Shown here: in pieces, positions 11,201 through 22,016 of the stretch
Position numbering within the stretch: the stretch's first letter is position 1
Layout: the number at the start of each line of letters is the position of its first letter
From: Trogon surrucura
Taxonomy: Eukaryota > Chordata > Aves > Trogoniformes > Trogonidae
Assembly: GCA_020746105.1 (NCBI GenBank)
Contig: CM036620.1
Coordinates: 3,587,803-3,651,802 of the forward strand
Length of the DNA stretch: 64,000 bases
Direction of reading: 5' to 3'
The notes under the pieces: generated by a model
What the model was told of the DNA's origin: nothing
Database searches by the model: none
Seen by the model: the letters and a program-made list of their open reading frames with translations, nothing else
Position numbers and translations under genes: made by a program

Positions 11201-14200
11201 TCCTCAGCTGCATGGCTGTTTGCCATTTGCCACCAGGGAATACTGACCAACAGCAGAGCCCTGTGCCCAGCTGCAACTCAAAGCTTTATCACCAAATTAG
11301 AGAAGAGAAAGCACTCATCAGTACTCCATATCCCACCTGCCCTCCTCTTCATCATCTATTTCAATAGTTTTCCTCTTTGCAGCTTTGCCAGGTGCAGAAT
11401 TAAGCTCTTTGGAAAGCTGGGCAAGACGGATTTTGTGGAAGTCTTCTTGAGTTAGCAGCCTGCTTGTACTGACTGCTGCGGCTTTGGCCTTCCGTTCATC
11501 TAGCGGCATGCTTTTCACTTTCTCTGCCTTTTGAAAAAAGTACAAAAGAAGGATTATCCAGAGCTCCGCAAATGATTTCTGTACCACAACCCACAACTTT
11601 TGCCTCCCAAATACCTAAGTAGGGGCAATATTGTTGGGAAATGCTACAGCCAGATATTAGGATTCTCCAAAGACTTAAGGCCTAATATCTACCATCTAGT
11701 AACAGAACAATGAAGTACATGCACTCCATATTTCAAAGTGAATAAAAGCACTCGTATAAATGCAATAGCTTTAAAGGAATTCAAAACTGGAACAGAACTT
11801 GGCCATACCTTTCCCCTCACACTAACAACATGCCTACTTCAGCACAGGTTTCCCATCAAATTACTTTGCAGCCCCGTACAGTTACTTATCAACAGCCTTG
11901 CCAAGGTACAGCACAAGAGAACCTGGTCTGCTGTTAACAAGACTCATTTTTATTTGGGATAGAAGATACTTAGAACTCACTACTTCTTGCTGCTCCTCAT
12001 CTGAGGAGTGATGCACATCAATCCATTCTCCATCTTCATTGTCTTCCTCACTCAGACTAGCACTTTCCCATCCATCTGCTCAGAGGAAGAAGCACACAAA
12101 GCTGTTAAAATACACCTGGCATAACTGCTTGAGTGTGAAACTATTTAAGAGGGGATTGCAAGCTCTCACTGCCTCTCATTGCTTATCTGCTAACTGTATT
12201 CATTCCCGGAACACGCTTACCAAATAGGCAAGCAAAGGGTCTCAGCATCCAAGCTTTAGAACTACATAGACAGTACAACCCCACACTATTTCATACATTC
12301 AGTTGCTATTTGTTAAGGCTTTTACTAAGACATTCACAGTTGAACAGAACGGAAACACCATCTGGCTTGGAACTGATTCAGAGTTGTGCACAAACATTTA
12401 GCTTTGACTTGCTGAACTTCAGACTTGATTTTAATCTGTTTCCCCCCTGATTCAGGTAGCCTTGTGTGGAGCATTTACAGAAGAAGTGAATTAAAGAAGC
12501 CAAATACTATTTAAGTACCATTTCACTGTTATTTATAAATGTGCAACAAAAAGTTGTCTTGAAAAAGAGCTCAACACATGAAGATTTACAGCTGTACAAA
12601 GTCTGTCCCTCTGTTTTTCCATCCCTCAATGTCTACCACACTAAGGAATGCACACAAACTTCACCAGGTAAAGTGCACTTACTTGAGGATAGTGTCAGTG
12701 CCTCTTAACTTACAAATACAGACGTGAGCAAGCCATGCAGCACGTGACATGCAACACATGAAATGCAGGCACACCAAGTTCTGCACCCAATTAAAAACTT
12801 AGTGGCAATGGTGCTCAAAGTAGAAGCTGTAGAGAATACAAGGCCAACCTTCCTCTCCAGTTCCTCCCTTCTCCTTTTGACTCTCAATATCCAGTACTTC
12901 TGCTCCTGGAATATAATCTTTGGCATCCAGTTCTCCATATTCATGAATCCGGGCTTCCACCGAGGCCTCGGTAGGCTTACCCTGTAAGTTAACAAAATAC
13001 ATGTTAAGCAGGATGATATTTTGATCAGTGAAAAAAACTGGAGCACAGGAGGGTACAGATGGAAGAGAGAATTTCTGCCTGATGAAAGAAGATATTGAAT
13101 TACTAATATTGTGTGAATTCTAGTAACATAACCTAGCTTCTGTAGCACTATCCTTCTATCAATGAGTTTAAATTGATCAAACCAAGGAAATGTTGAAATA
13201 AGAGTAGAAGACGTTATAAAGCAGCGAGGGAGCGGGCAAGAAGGCAAGTATGACTGCATCTCATTCTCCATAGGCTATGAGACCTGCTCTCATTTTTGAG
13301 CACAAAAGCCTATCCTTATGGTGAAGGCAGTGCACGTGAAAACACTTACCCTGAATTTCTTCTGCAGCATCTCCGGGTTCAGAGAACGGAAGAGGTGTAT
13401 CAGAGTTCTTGCAGACATCATTACATCTACCCAGAAAGAGAGTCAAGATTAAGTACAGAAAAAAAACAGTCCTCTGAAGTCCAAATTCCAAGTCCACTTG
13501 GATAATTAGTATTGACAACCTGATCATGCCTTTTCTCAAGTTCTAACTTCCTCTGATTTCTCCAAAGCAGAATCGAGCTCTTCCTGAGGGCTAAATCTTT
13601 ATTAGCAAGCAGTTTCCTTTCTTCAGTTTTGTCCATTAGTTCCCCAAATAACTACACTTAACTGTTTTATCTCCTAGATATATACACTCAAAATACAGAG
13701 AAATGGAACAGACATGTTGAATTTACCTCTCAACCCCCATAAAAAAAAAGGACAACACTATAGGAAGGCCTTAAGAATGGAGGACCAAATGATACAGGAG
13801 AAAGGAGGTTTAAATGTCATATCCATGTAATAATCTTACTTTTGTTTTTGTGAGTCTTGTACTGAACAAGGTCTTGGAGCAGATCTTCAGTCATGGCTAA
13901 TGGACACCTCGCAGTGATTTCTTTTATTGCATTAATTCTACAAAAAATGAAAGGCAAATTTTCTTACAACAGCTGGGAGATACTCTCACAGGTCCCGTAA
14001 TATTCAGCATTATCTCCAGTGTGGACAAACCAATTCAGTATTTCTACAACATTTAGTTTAACAAAGGAGACCACCAGAAGGAGCTCTCCGTGCCATGGTT
14101 CTCCAAAAGCCTCCACCCAAGGCCAATACTCTGCTCTCCAACTCTTAGTTTGTCTGATCTTAAGCTTCAGAATTCTGCAACTGAAGTCTAGGTCCACACA

Positions 14201-17200
14201 GACAGGAAAAGCAGTCAAACAATCGCCAGGCCAAGAAAAAAGTTAAATCCAGAAACAGTTCTGCAGTCCACCACAAATCCAGAAGAGTTAAGTCACAGCA
14301 CTAAGCGCGGAAGCCCATCATGCTGAGAAATTTAAAATACTCCCCACAAAAATAAGGGAAGCTTATACTGAGATACTAGCCTAACTTGGTTTTATTCAAG
14401 CAGGTTCTTGAAAGAATAGTATGAAAGACCCAAGCACACTGCAGATGGTTTTAAGAAGAATAGTCTCCCACATTCAGGACAAGTTTTACAGTTTGTGTAA
14501 GATTCTGTACCCACCCTACAGTCATGACTTCTCCGGAATTCTTGTCAGTGACAAAGTTGTTGGCAATAGTCATTAAAACTGACTGGATAATCTGAAAATA
14601 ACAGAAAAGCTTAAATAAACTTAATGCATATTCAGTAAACTTGTGAAAGTTATTACAGATTGACAGAACCCTTGACACAGAAAGGCAGAGCTCCAGACTT
14701 CTCACTGGGTTGGGTTTTTTCCCTTTGTACAACACAATTCCTTCGAACTTGCGGAATTAGCCAAAGTTACCATGAGCTTTTCAAAACAAAGGATCTGACC
14801 AGATTTCCTTCTCCAGCCTCCCCACAAATGCTCACAGATACATTTCCAAGCTAGTCTGCTGTCCAGCAGCACTGAATGTACTGACCTCAGGTGGTACTAG
14901 TTGATGTGAAGCCTGTGCGGTGAACAGAAGAATCTTTGTCACTTCTGGAAGAAAAAAAAGAAGTGGGAAGACGATGCCTAAGTACAGTGTCGCAGGTTAC
15001 CTGGGCAAGTAAAGACATGTACTAAACCAGCTAACTCAAGCTACTTAAGACTGAAATGGCTTTGAGATTTAGCCTAAGTTACTTGGGACAACTTCTTGTC
15101 CCGCCAAGTATTACAAACTCCTTGGCTCTCCATCCCAGCATCACTGCAGGCCCTCAATAGCAAGCTAAGACAAAGAAACATGCTGAAACTAGAATGAAAC
15201 ACTATCAAAACCAGGCAGCAAGAGACATACTTTGCAAGGAACCAGGGACTCAGCAGATGGATTTTATTCCCCTGTTGGAGGTTCTCAAATGCACATGTAA
15301 GGAGCACTGAGTGCACACAGTTTCCATAAAACTTCAAAGCACTTCGCACTTCTGGCTGTCACAGCCTTAGACTTCCTTCATCTACACTCTCTGGACTACT
15401 TCTGCTTGCTACTACCTGACAAGCTACTGCTACCGAACCACTTACAGCAGCACCACTTCAAAAGCAAACTGTACATGAGCTGCGATGGAGCAGCAGTATT
15501 ATCTACTAGCAGCTGCTTACCTCTCTGATGGGGCTGTAGGAATCTCTGAATGAAGGGGTAGAAGTTAAAAAGAAAAAGCTGCAGGAAAGAAGTTGGAACA
15601 GATTAGCTTATTGTCTTTTAAGAAGACATCATCTTCATAGGCTGTAAAACAACCACTGATTCTATACAGCATGCTCTCCAAATGCCTTGGATTTCATCGC
15701 ATGACACACTGTCCTGTCTGAAGTTTGATGTACATGGAGATAGGAAAGTGACTTATACAAAGGAAATATAAGGCTCAACTCAAAGCTCTGTGAAACCCCG
15801 AGTGGTCCTTGTTAGACCACAGAGAATTCAAATTCGGGCACTCACATGCACAATTCTACCATGTGACATCTTTTTCTTAGGGACATGATCTCATCTCCCA
15901 AAACAGAAAGCTCTGGTAGTTCGAATCATACGTTGTCTGCACCTCACAGACCGCTGTTTATGAGCAGTTTGCAGACTCCTTTGAAAGGCTCTTCTCCTTT
16001 GAAGAGTGTCCCATGAACACACAGGTCTTGAAGAAGACATCTCCTCTATTTGTCAGAGGTAACTCAGTTGTTCCACACAACAGCTTTCTATAGTAGAGGT
16101 CACTTAATACCACACAAGTCTACACCACTGCACCACTCCACGAGGCCCACTGGCAGCTACCTGCCTACACATCTGCACTTTTCAACATACAGAAAAATTA
16201 AACTCATATTCCAGAGGCACAACGCCAGAACATGCTGCCACCCAAACCACGCTGCCTATCATCAGGCCATTAAAAAGTAATCAGAGAACATACCTCATGT
16301 ATTCCAACTAGCCGAGATATTAGGTCCATGAGCATCATCTTCACTTCAAACCGTTCCTTACAGTTCTCCAGCTGCTTCAGCAGTTTCTCTGCAAAGTCTG
16401 TAAGAAGCAATAACAGGCTTGTAGTAGACTTGAGGAGCACAAGGCATAACTCCACTTGGATTAGGTTAACAAGGTCAGTCAGTTTGGTTTTGGTTTTTTT
16501 AAGCCCCAGTGCCCTTGACCAGAACACATTAGAGGTGGTTAGAACCAATGGGTTATTTTCCTTCTCACATGTCTAGAAGATCTACAGCTGTGCGCAGGTT
16601 AAGCAGAAAGTAAAATAGCTTAAGTTTCACAACAATGCAAGCACAGGGACAGTATTTCAAGATAGATTTACATATATTTCAGGTTCCTCTGAAAAACCCC
16701 TAGAGGTTCACTGTATCACACTAAAGCCAAGTCAAGTGATATCAGACTACATCAGACTAGTCCTAGAAATATTTTTCAGGAGGCTAAGCCAAAGAAGCTA
16801 CAGTAAATAAACTACTCTCCATTCAACAGATTATAGCCTTTACACATACAATGAAGTGGAACCATGTCCTGATCTGTAGCAACCTGAAACAGAGGATGTA
16901 ATATTGCTCTTTGCTTGTCTGACTGCTCACAATTGTTCCATGACTAAGCACAGCAGGGTTGATTTCACTTTTCTCAACTCTTATCAAAGTCTAGGATAAG
17001 ACACACTGCAGATATCACACTGTCACATTCCTATCTGCTTGCCACTTTCATCCTGCTTGCATAGCTGTGCCTATGCTCCAAAGGCTGCAGTTAACATGAC
17101 TTGAAAAAAAACAAGTACAAATCTTACCTTGGGGATCGTGAATCAAGTGAATAGCAGAAAAGTTGAACACCTCTGGCTTGCTTTTCTTCTTTTGTTTCTG

Positions 17201-20200
17201 CGTGGCAAGGAGAGACATTTTTTAATTCCCATGAAAACCCTGCAAGTGCTTTGGTTTCTGGCTTGTAACACTATTTACCATTTCTCTCTTGAAAAAGAGG
17301 CACTGAAATTTGAACAACTGCCACTCTTTTCAGCAGCATAGTTTCCTGCTACCTGACCCAAGATGTAACAGGAGCTGCATCAACAAGTTATTTATTCAGA
17401 CAGCATATATTTAAGTAGAGGATCAAAGAGTACCTAAAGCAGAACTAATCCACAGTTTAGACTCTAAGTCTGTTTCCAAAAAGCTCTTGAGGCTAACATG
17501 GCACACACGTGGCCACTAGATGCTAGAACACTTGAAGACTTTTACCCAGAAGAGATGACAGAAGGTAGCTAAGTCAACTGGGGCAACAAACGATTTTGTC
17601 ACTCAAAGGACTAAGCTAAAATGCTGCCAAGTCAGACACCACTCTGCTCACCTTGAGAACCTTCATCGCTTTTTCCAGTTTCTTCTTGCGCTTGGTGGTT
17701 TTCTTGTTCGTTGCATACCGAATCATCAGATCTCTGGCTGTGGGAAGATCATCCTTGAGAAAACAAGGAAAACAAGACTCAGATGACATCAGGCTTCAAT
17801 CAGGAATCATAGAAACAAAAATACAATTGGTATTTTTAAGAATCACATATCCAATTTAATATCTCAGTTTTCCTCAATTTCATCATAAAGCAATACTAGC
17901 ATTTAAAATGCCAATTCTGTAAAACTAGACTCATACCTACATGCCAAAGAGATCACAAACACTTAACAGCACATGAACACAGCTTCTACAGCTCCTTAAT
18001 TAGGGAGCATTGTTCACTCAAACAATGACATCTGGGATTAGGAGGTTCTGACCCGAGATGCCATTAGTTATTGGTCTACTCAGGGTAATTGAATCATGTT
18101 CACTTTATATACAACAAGAAGTGGAGCACAAATGGAAATGTGAAGTCAAAACAGACACCTGAAAAATAAACCACCTTCCAACGCACCAGGTGAAAGCCAC
18201 TTTGCACAACTCCATGACATCTAGCAATTCATGTCCTCCCAAACCAGACTGATCAGCCCCTGCTTAGGTCTTTCAAGTGTATCACTTGCTTCTCAACAAT
18301 AGAAAAAGAAGAGCTCTTCACATCCATCTTGAGACAGACAGCAAAAGCCTCCTGCTATCAGTTGGAGCTAGCCATCAAAAACACTTGACTGTGAAGGGTA
18401 GAAACAGCTTGAGGAAACAAAACGCAAAATACCACAGATGCAGACGGACTGGCAGGGTCAGGGTCACTAGGAAGACAGGCTTGTTAGAGTTTCAAGAGAC
18501 ACGAGGAGAATATTTAACCTCAGCACCAACCTCGGATTCGGAGTCACTGTCTTTCTTCTCATCTTCATCTCGCCCAATGAAGAACTTTAAACTGGCAACT
18601 AACACCTGAAAAGCAAATAAGTTTTATGCAGAAGAGGATAAACTGATAAGAGCATTTACAAGAGCTACACATCTTAAGTTATGGAAAGACTCTTCAAAGC
18701 AGAAAGTAAAACAAATCAGACTAAATGCCTCGTGTTTTACAGACAGTTTCTGCTGCACATGTTCAACAGAGGCACACACAGAGTCAAAAAGCAGCTGGGT
18801 TTCCACAAGGCCTGGAACAAATATGAAAATGCAAATTCTCCTCCCATTTCACAAAACAATTTCTATCTATTGGCTCCATGCCAACATGATCAAACACTCC
18901 TGCAGACCTGGTACCCGAGGCAGTGCTCAGAGCTCCAAACTTAGTAGTTCATATGCATCTGTTGGTGAGGTTTTTCTGTTATGGTTGTTCTTTTACAGCT
19001 TAAGAATCTATCTTGAACCATAATACAAGTTTGTAAAACCTCCAGCATTGCAGAACTGATACCTATAACAGAAGACCTAGAATTCACTCAAGCCCCTGGC
19101 AGGACAGCCGCTCTCTTCACATTTTTCCAGTGAAACCCTTATAATGTTGATGCAGGAGTCAACATTCTGATGGTCTCTTCTGGGCAACAGTGGCAAACAC
19201 ACCTTCACACACCAGCCTGCACTCATTACAAACTTTCAATTCGGGTGCTGTGTACACGAGACCCAAATGCCACCTCATCCCACCACAACTAGGTATGTTG
19301 AAAATAACGCAGAAAAACCATCAGTGAAACTAATTAGCAAATAGAAAATCAAAAGCTGCATCCACAAGTAAAAGGTAGCTTAGGTAACACACAGTCTCAC
19401 CACGCATTTTCTATTCTCACCTTTGTCACTTTTGAAAAGCAGCCAGTTGTGATGACATTTACTGTTTTGGCATCATTCCTGGAAAAAAAAGTATCTCCTT
19501 TGACTTGACGTATGACAATTTCAAGTTATTCTCAGAAAATTAATTCTCATGAAACATGACTCCTAACAAGCATGAAGATACATTAGAATCCCGTCTGTCA
19601 GTGCTCCAGGTAGTTAAGCTTCTTCCATGGAAGGAGCAACATCATCATTCACACCCCAGCAGACAGCACTCAGATTTCTGCTGAGTAAGAAACCCAAGAA
19701 CTGCACCACGAATGCCCCACCACTAATCCAATGTGCAAACACAGAAGCAGCAGGCCCACTGCTCACCAGCTGCATCACTTGCTCCATTTGTGCAGCTCAT
19801 TTCTGTTCAAGAACCAGGAAGAGCAAAGCAGTTACAAATCTGAGGAATTTCAAGTCTTTCACCTGGTTTTACAGCCAGAAAAGCAAGTGGTGGTGAAGAG
19901 ACTATTGGCTTCTCAGACATCTAGAATGAACTTTGACTTAAGAAAAAAAATTTCCTCTACCACAGCTGTATGCTGGTATTATCAGCTTTCATGTGCAAAA
20001 GCTCCAAGAAACAGTGTACACAGCTTCACTTTTGAATGCAATACATGTATTTTACATGTAATTTTTAACTAGAACAACAAATACTTAAGTTAAATAACAC
20101 TGAGACTTAACACAAGACAATTGCTTCCCAGCTAAACTCCACCCCACAGAACACAAGCCCACTGGAATATAGATAAGGTCAACATGCTGAAGCCACTGCC

Positions 20201-22016
20201 CCCTGCATTACCTTTTGCCCTACAGGCCCCAAGTGATATCAGGATAAAGAGCGAACAAACAGGAGCCTGCCAGACCTACCAAATATTCCTTCTGTAAAGT
20301 TCAATCATCACATCCAGAGATATCTTTGCTGCAGTGGGATTACTGTCTCTCAACATTGTGTACATAAAGTTCTGCAGTGTCTAAGAAAAGAGTTTGGAAA
20401 CATTTATGATTAGAAGTCTCTCACAACCATCTAGAGGTTAAACTTAAGTAATAACTGAATGCTAAAACACTTACTGTGTTTACTTTATTGTTCTTGTGTT
20501 TAGCATTGACATTCTTGATGTCTGTCACGATGTGCGTATACAAAGTCTGTAAATGGAGAGACAGTAGGGCGTAACCTACCCGAGTCAGACGAAGAACAAG
20601 GCAGACCAACTTTGAGGGAATACTAATTTAAGTATTAAAATAAGAAAACCAAGCTAATCACCACTGAGAACATGATTTTCTCTCTAAAGTTACAGTCAGG
20701 AAAGCAGCAAGAAGTTATCCTGGAAGGTCTCATGAATGTTTTATTGTCACATATTTGAAAAGCATACTTAAATGACACTACAATAAGGTAGCATTTAGCA
20801 CTGGTTCAAGAAAGCCCACGCCTGCTTCCTTCAGGCACGTTCTGATAACCAGATGAATAATTCTGGTGGCAGAAAACAATTGCTTAGAGGTTTTCTACCA
20901 TGAAAGTGAACAAATGCTCTAACAGCTGGTTTGATTTTAGTTGTGTTATTCTTAAGTTGTCAGGAAGAATCCAGCAAGACCTGCTCTGCCAGCAACTTGG
21001 CTATGGTGTCCACCTGCAGACACATCCAAGCTGCTCAACTCCACCTCAGGACAGGCCCACAGGTTGCAAGGTGTCCACAACAGCACGCTTCGTTACTAAG
21101 AGACCATACAAATTAAGTCTTGCCTCTCACACTGATGAAGCAAACCTATACTCAACTTGGTTCTTTTGTTACCAAGAAAAAAGCCGCTCACTGACGCCTC
21201 ATTACTACGGGGAGTTGTTCAGGACCCAGTGGAAATCAGAACTGGTTTCTGTAAGCACGGCTTACCTGGCGTAAAAGCTTATCATGACACCGTAGCAATT
21301 GAAAGAAGAGCTCCAGCAAACTCGTTGCATTTATTAGATTTTTGTTTCTCAACAAGATCAAAGCCTTACAGAAGGTCTGCAAGAGAAACAGGGAATGGGA
21401 ACCAAAACTTGTTAATATTCTCCAATTACCATCTCTGTTAAAAAATGAAGCTACAAACCATAAGCTCAAACCTCACACTCAAAAGGGCGTATTTTAACCA
21501 CAAGACGCCGCCTGCCCAAAACGCCTTTGCAGGTGGGTCTTACCATGCGCAGGTCTGCATCCAGGACCGTGTGGTGGTAGGAGAGCAGCTCCTTCAGCTG
21601 CTGGGGAAAGCTGGCCATGTGCTCCGGGTAGCAGTGGGCAACCTGCGCAGAGACAGGCCCGGGTGAAACACAGCTCCCGCAGCCGCGGCGCTCAGGGCGG
21701 CGACTTGGGGGGCAGCGGCTCACCTGGGCCAGGAACATCACCAGTTCGGCCAGCTCCTTACTGGGCTTGTCCGGCTGGAAGGTGAAAATCTCCACGTGGG
21801 ACTGGTAGTGGTGGTACTGCTGGAGGAACTGAGAACACACAGGGACAGCAACGGAGTGAGACAAACAACTCCCGCTCCCCGCCGCGGCCCGGCACAGGCC
21901 CCCGCCGCCTCCCTGCCGGGCCCTACCTCTTCCGTGTAGGAGGTGGGGTCCCGCTTGATGAGGTTCTGGAGCTGGGGCAGGTTGCTGGGCAGCTTGTTCC
22001 CTTGGCGGCCCGACAT
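8225..22016 (-). CDS. SDAD1: SDAD1, SDA1 domain-containing protein 1 (complete, 22 coding exons)
   Basis: Nucleolar protein, orthologue of yeast Sda1, required for maturation and export of pre-60S ribosomal particles. Joined exons: 22016-21927, 21828-21724, 21642-21544, 21376-21266, 20546-20475, 20380-20280, 19478-19421, 18605-18531, 17753-17652, 17197-17128, 16397-16294, 15578-15521, 14944-14886, 14591-14515, 13937-13840, 13426-13350, 12981-12849, 12075-11981, 11527-11337, 10811-10727, 10336-10175 and 8275-8225. The frame stays open to a TAA at 8227-8225, giving 690 residues (human 687). An alpha-helical NUC130/3NT-type N-terminal region lies at about 60-215. Acidic linkers lie at about 222-237 and 485-527. 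The SDA1 region spans 350 to the C-terminus, which is very basic and nuclear ([37 protein letters not shown]). The start ATG matches human MSNR.. [18 protein letters not shown]. The promoter is CpG-rich. Confidence 0.97.
8276..10174 (-). other. SDAD1 last intron
   Basis: 1.9 kb without coding content. I looked for box C/D or H/ACA snoRNA patterns and transposon ends and saw none that stand up. Confidence 0.8.
10175..10336 (-). CDS. SDAD1: SDAD1 coding exon 21
   Basis: 54 codons, acceptor tctacactag, donor CAG|GTAATA. Encodes the basic segment with [20 protein letters not shown] and [10 protein letters not shown], a likely nucleolar localisation region. Confidence 0.96.
10727..10811 (-). CDS. 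SDAD1: SDAD1 coding exon 20
   Basis: 85 nt, acceptor ttgtgtgtttag, donor ATG|GTGAGT. Encodes [20 protein letters not shown] and ETRLATAM. Confidence 0.96.
11337..11527 (-). CDS. SDAD1: SDAD1 coding exon 19
   Basis: 191 nt, acceptor tttcaaaag|GCAGAG. Encodes [48 protein letters not shown]. Using the nearby CAG five bases downstream would give an immediate stop, so the upstream AG was chosen. Donor CAG|GTGGGA. Confidence 0.93.
11981..12075 (-). CDS. SDAD1: SDAD1 coding exon 18 (acidic)
   Basis: 95 nt, acceptor tcctctgagcag, donor GTA|GTGAGT. Encodes [20 protein letters not shown] followed by [11 protein letters not shown]; matches the human acidic linker. Confidence 0.94.
12849..12981 (-). 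CDS. SDAD1: SDAD1 coding exon 17
   Basis: 133 nt, acceptor ctaacttacag. Encodes [20 protein letters not shown] and [13 protein letters not shown], then a charged linker. The donor is AAG|GTTGGC, a second weak donor lacking the usual +3 purine and +6 T. Confidence 0.93.
13350..13426 (-). CDS. SDAD1: SDAD1 coding exon 16
   Basis: 77 nt, acceptor tttctgggtag, donor AGG|GTAAGT. Encodes [20 protein letters not shown]. Confidence 0.95.
13840..13937 (-). CDS. SDAD1: SDAD1 coding exon 15
   Basis: 98 nt, acceptor cattttttgtag, donor AAAA|GTAAGA. Encodes [20 protein letters not shown] and QYKTHKNK. Confidence 0.95.
14515..14591 (-). CDS. SDAD1: SDAD1 coding exon 14
   Basis: 77 nt, acceptor ttattttcag, donor GG|GTGGGT splitting a Gly codon. 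Encodes [20 protein letters not shown]. Confidence 0.95.
14886..14944 (-). CDS. SDAD1: SDAD1 coding exon 13
   Basis: 59 nt, acceptor tttttcttccag, donor GAG|GTCAGT. Encodes [19 protein letters not shown]. Confidence 0.94.
15521..15578 (-). CDS. SDAD1: SDAD1 coding exon 12
   Basis: 58 nt, acceptor ctttcctgcag, donor GAG|GTAAGC. Encodes [19 protein letters not shown]; one of the best conserved stretches. Confidence 0.95.
16294..16397 (-). CDS. SDAD1: SDAD1 coding exon 11
   Basis: 104 nt, acceptor gcttcttacag, donor GAG|GTATGT. Encodes [20 protein letters not shown] and [15 protein letters not shown]. Confidence 0.96.
17128..17197 (-). CDS. SDAD1: SDAD1 coding exon 10
   Basis: 70 nt, acceptor ttgccacgcag, donor AAG|GTAAGA, ends 1 nt into a codon. 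Encodes [20 protein letters not shown]. Confidence 0.95.
17652..17753 (-). CDS. SDAD1: SDAD1 coding exon 9
   Basis: 34 codons, acceptor gttttctcaag, donor AAG|GTGAGC. Encodes [15 protein letters not shown] and a Lys-rich [14 protein letters not shown] segment. Confidence 0.95.
18531..18605 (-). CDS. SDAD1: SDAD1 coding exon 8 (acidic)
   Basis: 25 codons, same length as the human exon. Encodes [20 protein letters not shown] ending in an Asp/Ser/Glu stretch. The donor is GAG|GTTGGT, an unusually weak site. Confidence 0.92.
18606..19420 (-). other. SDAD1 intron 7
   Basis: 0.8 kb between coding exons 7 and 8; no exon, RNA gene or repeat family recognised. The other SDAD1 introns (about 100 to 800 nt each) are likewise featureless by eye. 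Confidence 0.8.
19421..19478 (-). CDS. SDAD1: SDAD1 coding exon 7
   Basis: 58 nt, acceptor tttttccag, donor AAG|GTGAGA. Encodes [19 protein letters not shown]. Confidence 0.94.
20280..20380 (-). CDS. SDAD1: SDAD1 coding exon 6
   Basis: 101 nt, acceptor ttttcttag, donor TG|GTAGGT splitting a Trp codon. Encodes [20 protein letters not shown] and [11 protein letters not shown]. Confidence 0.95.
20475..20546 (-). CDS. SDAD1: SDAD1 coding exon 5
   Basis: 24 codons, acceptor ccatttacag, donor ACA|GTAAGT. Encodes [20 protein letters not shown]. Confidence 0.95.
21266..21376 (-). CDS. SDAD1: SDAD1 coding exon 4
   Basis: 37 codons, acceptor tctcttgcag, donor CAG|GTAAGC. Encodes [16 protein letters not shown] and [18 protein letters not shown]. 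Confidence 0.96.
21544..21642 (-). CDS. SDAD1: SDAD1 coding exon 3
   Basis: 33 codons, acceptor ctctgcgcag, donor ATG|GTAAGA. Encodes [19 protein letters not shown] and TVLDADLRM. Confidence 0.96.
21724..21828 (-). CDS. SDAD1: SDAD1 coding exon 2
   Basis: 35 codons, acceptor gtgttctcag, donor CAG|GTGAGC. Encodes [15 protein letters not shown] and [14 protein letters not shown]; the length equals the human exon. Confidence 0.96.
21927..22016 (-). CDS. SDAD1: SDAD1 coding exon 1
   Basis: 30 codons from ATG at 22016 ([20 protein letters not shown]). Donor GAG|GTAGGG, codon boundary. The ATG context is gcc-ATG-T. Confidence 0.96.

Noticed and set aside
12705..13271. 188-codon minus-strand frame
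   Set aside because: Overlaps SDAD1 exon 17 in another frame and runs through its flanking introns.
17800..17825. aatcatagaaac as another CR1 end
   Set aside because: Only about 10 matching bases and no adjacent CR1 sequence.
8276..21265. Intronic snoRNAs in SDAD1
   Set aside because: Ribosome-biogenesis genes often host them, but I found no paired box C/D at suitable spacing. A covariance-model search would be needed.
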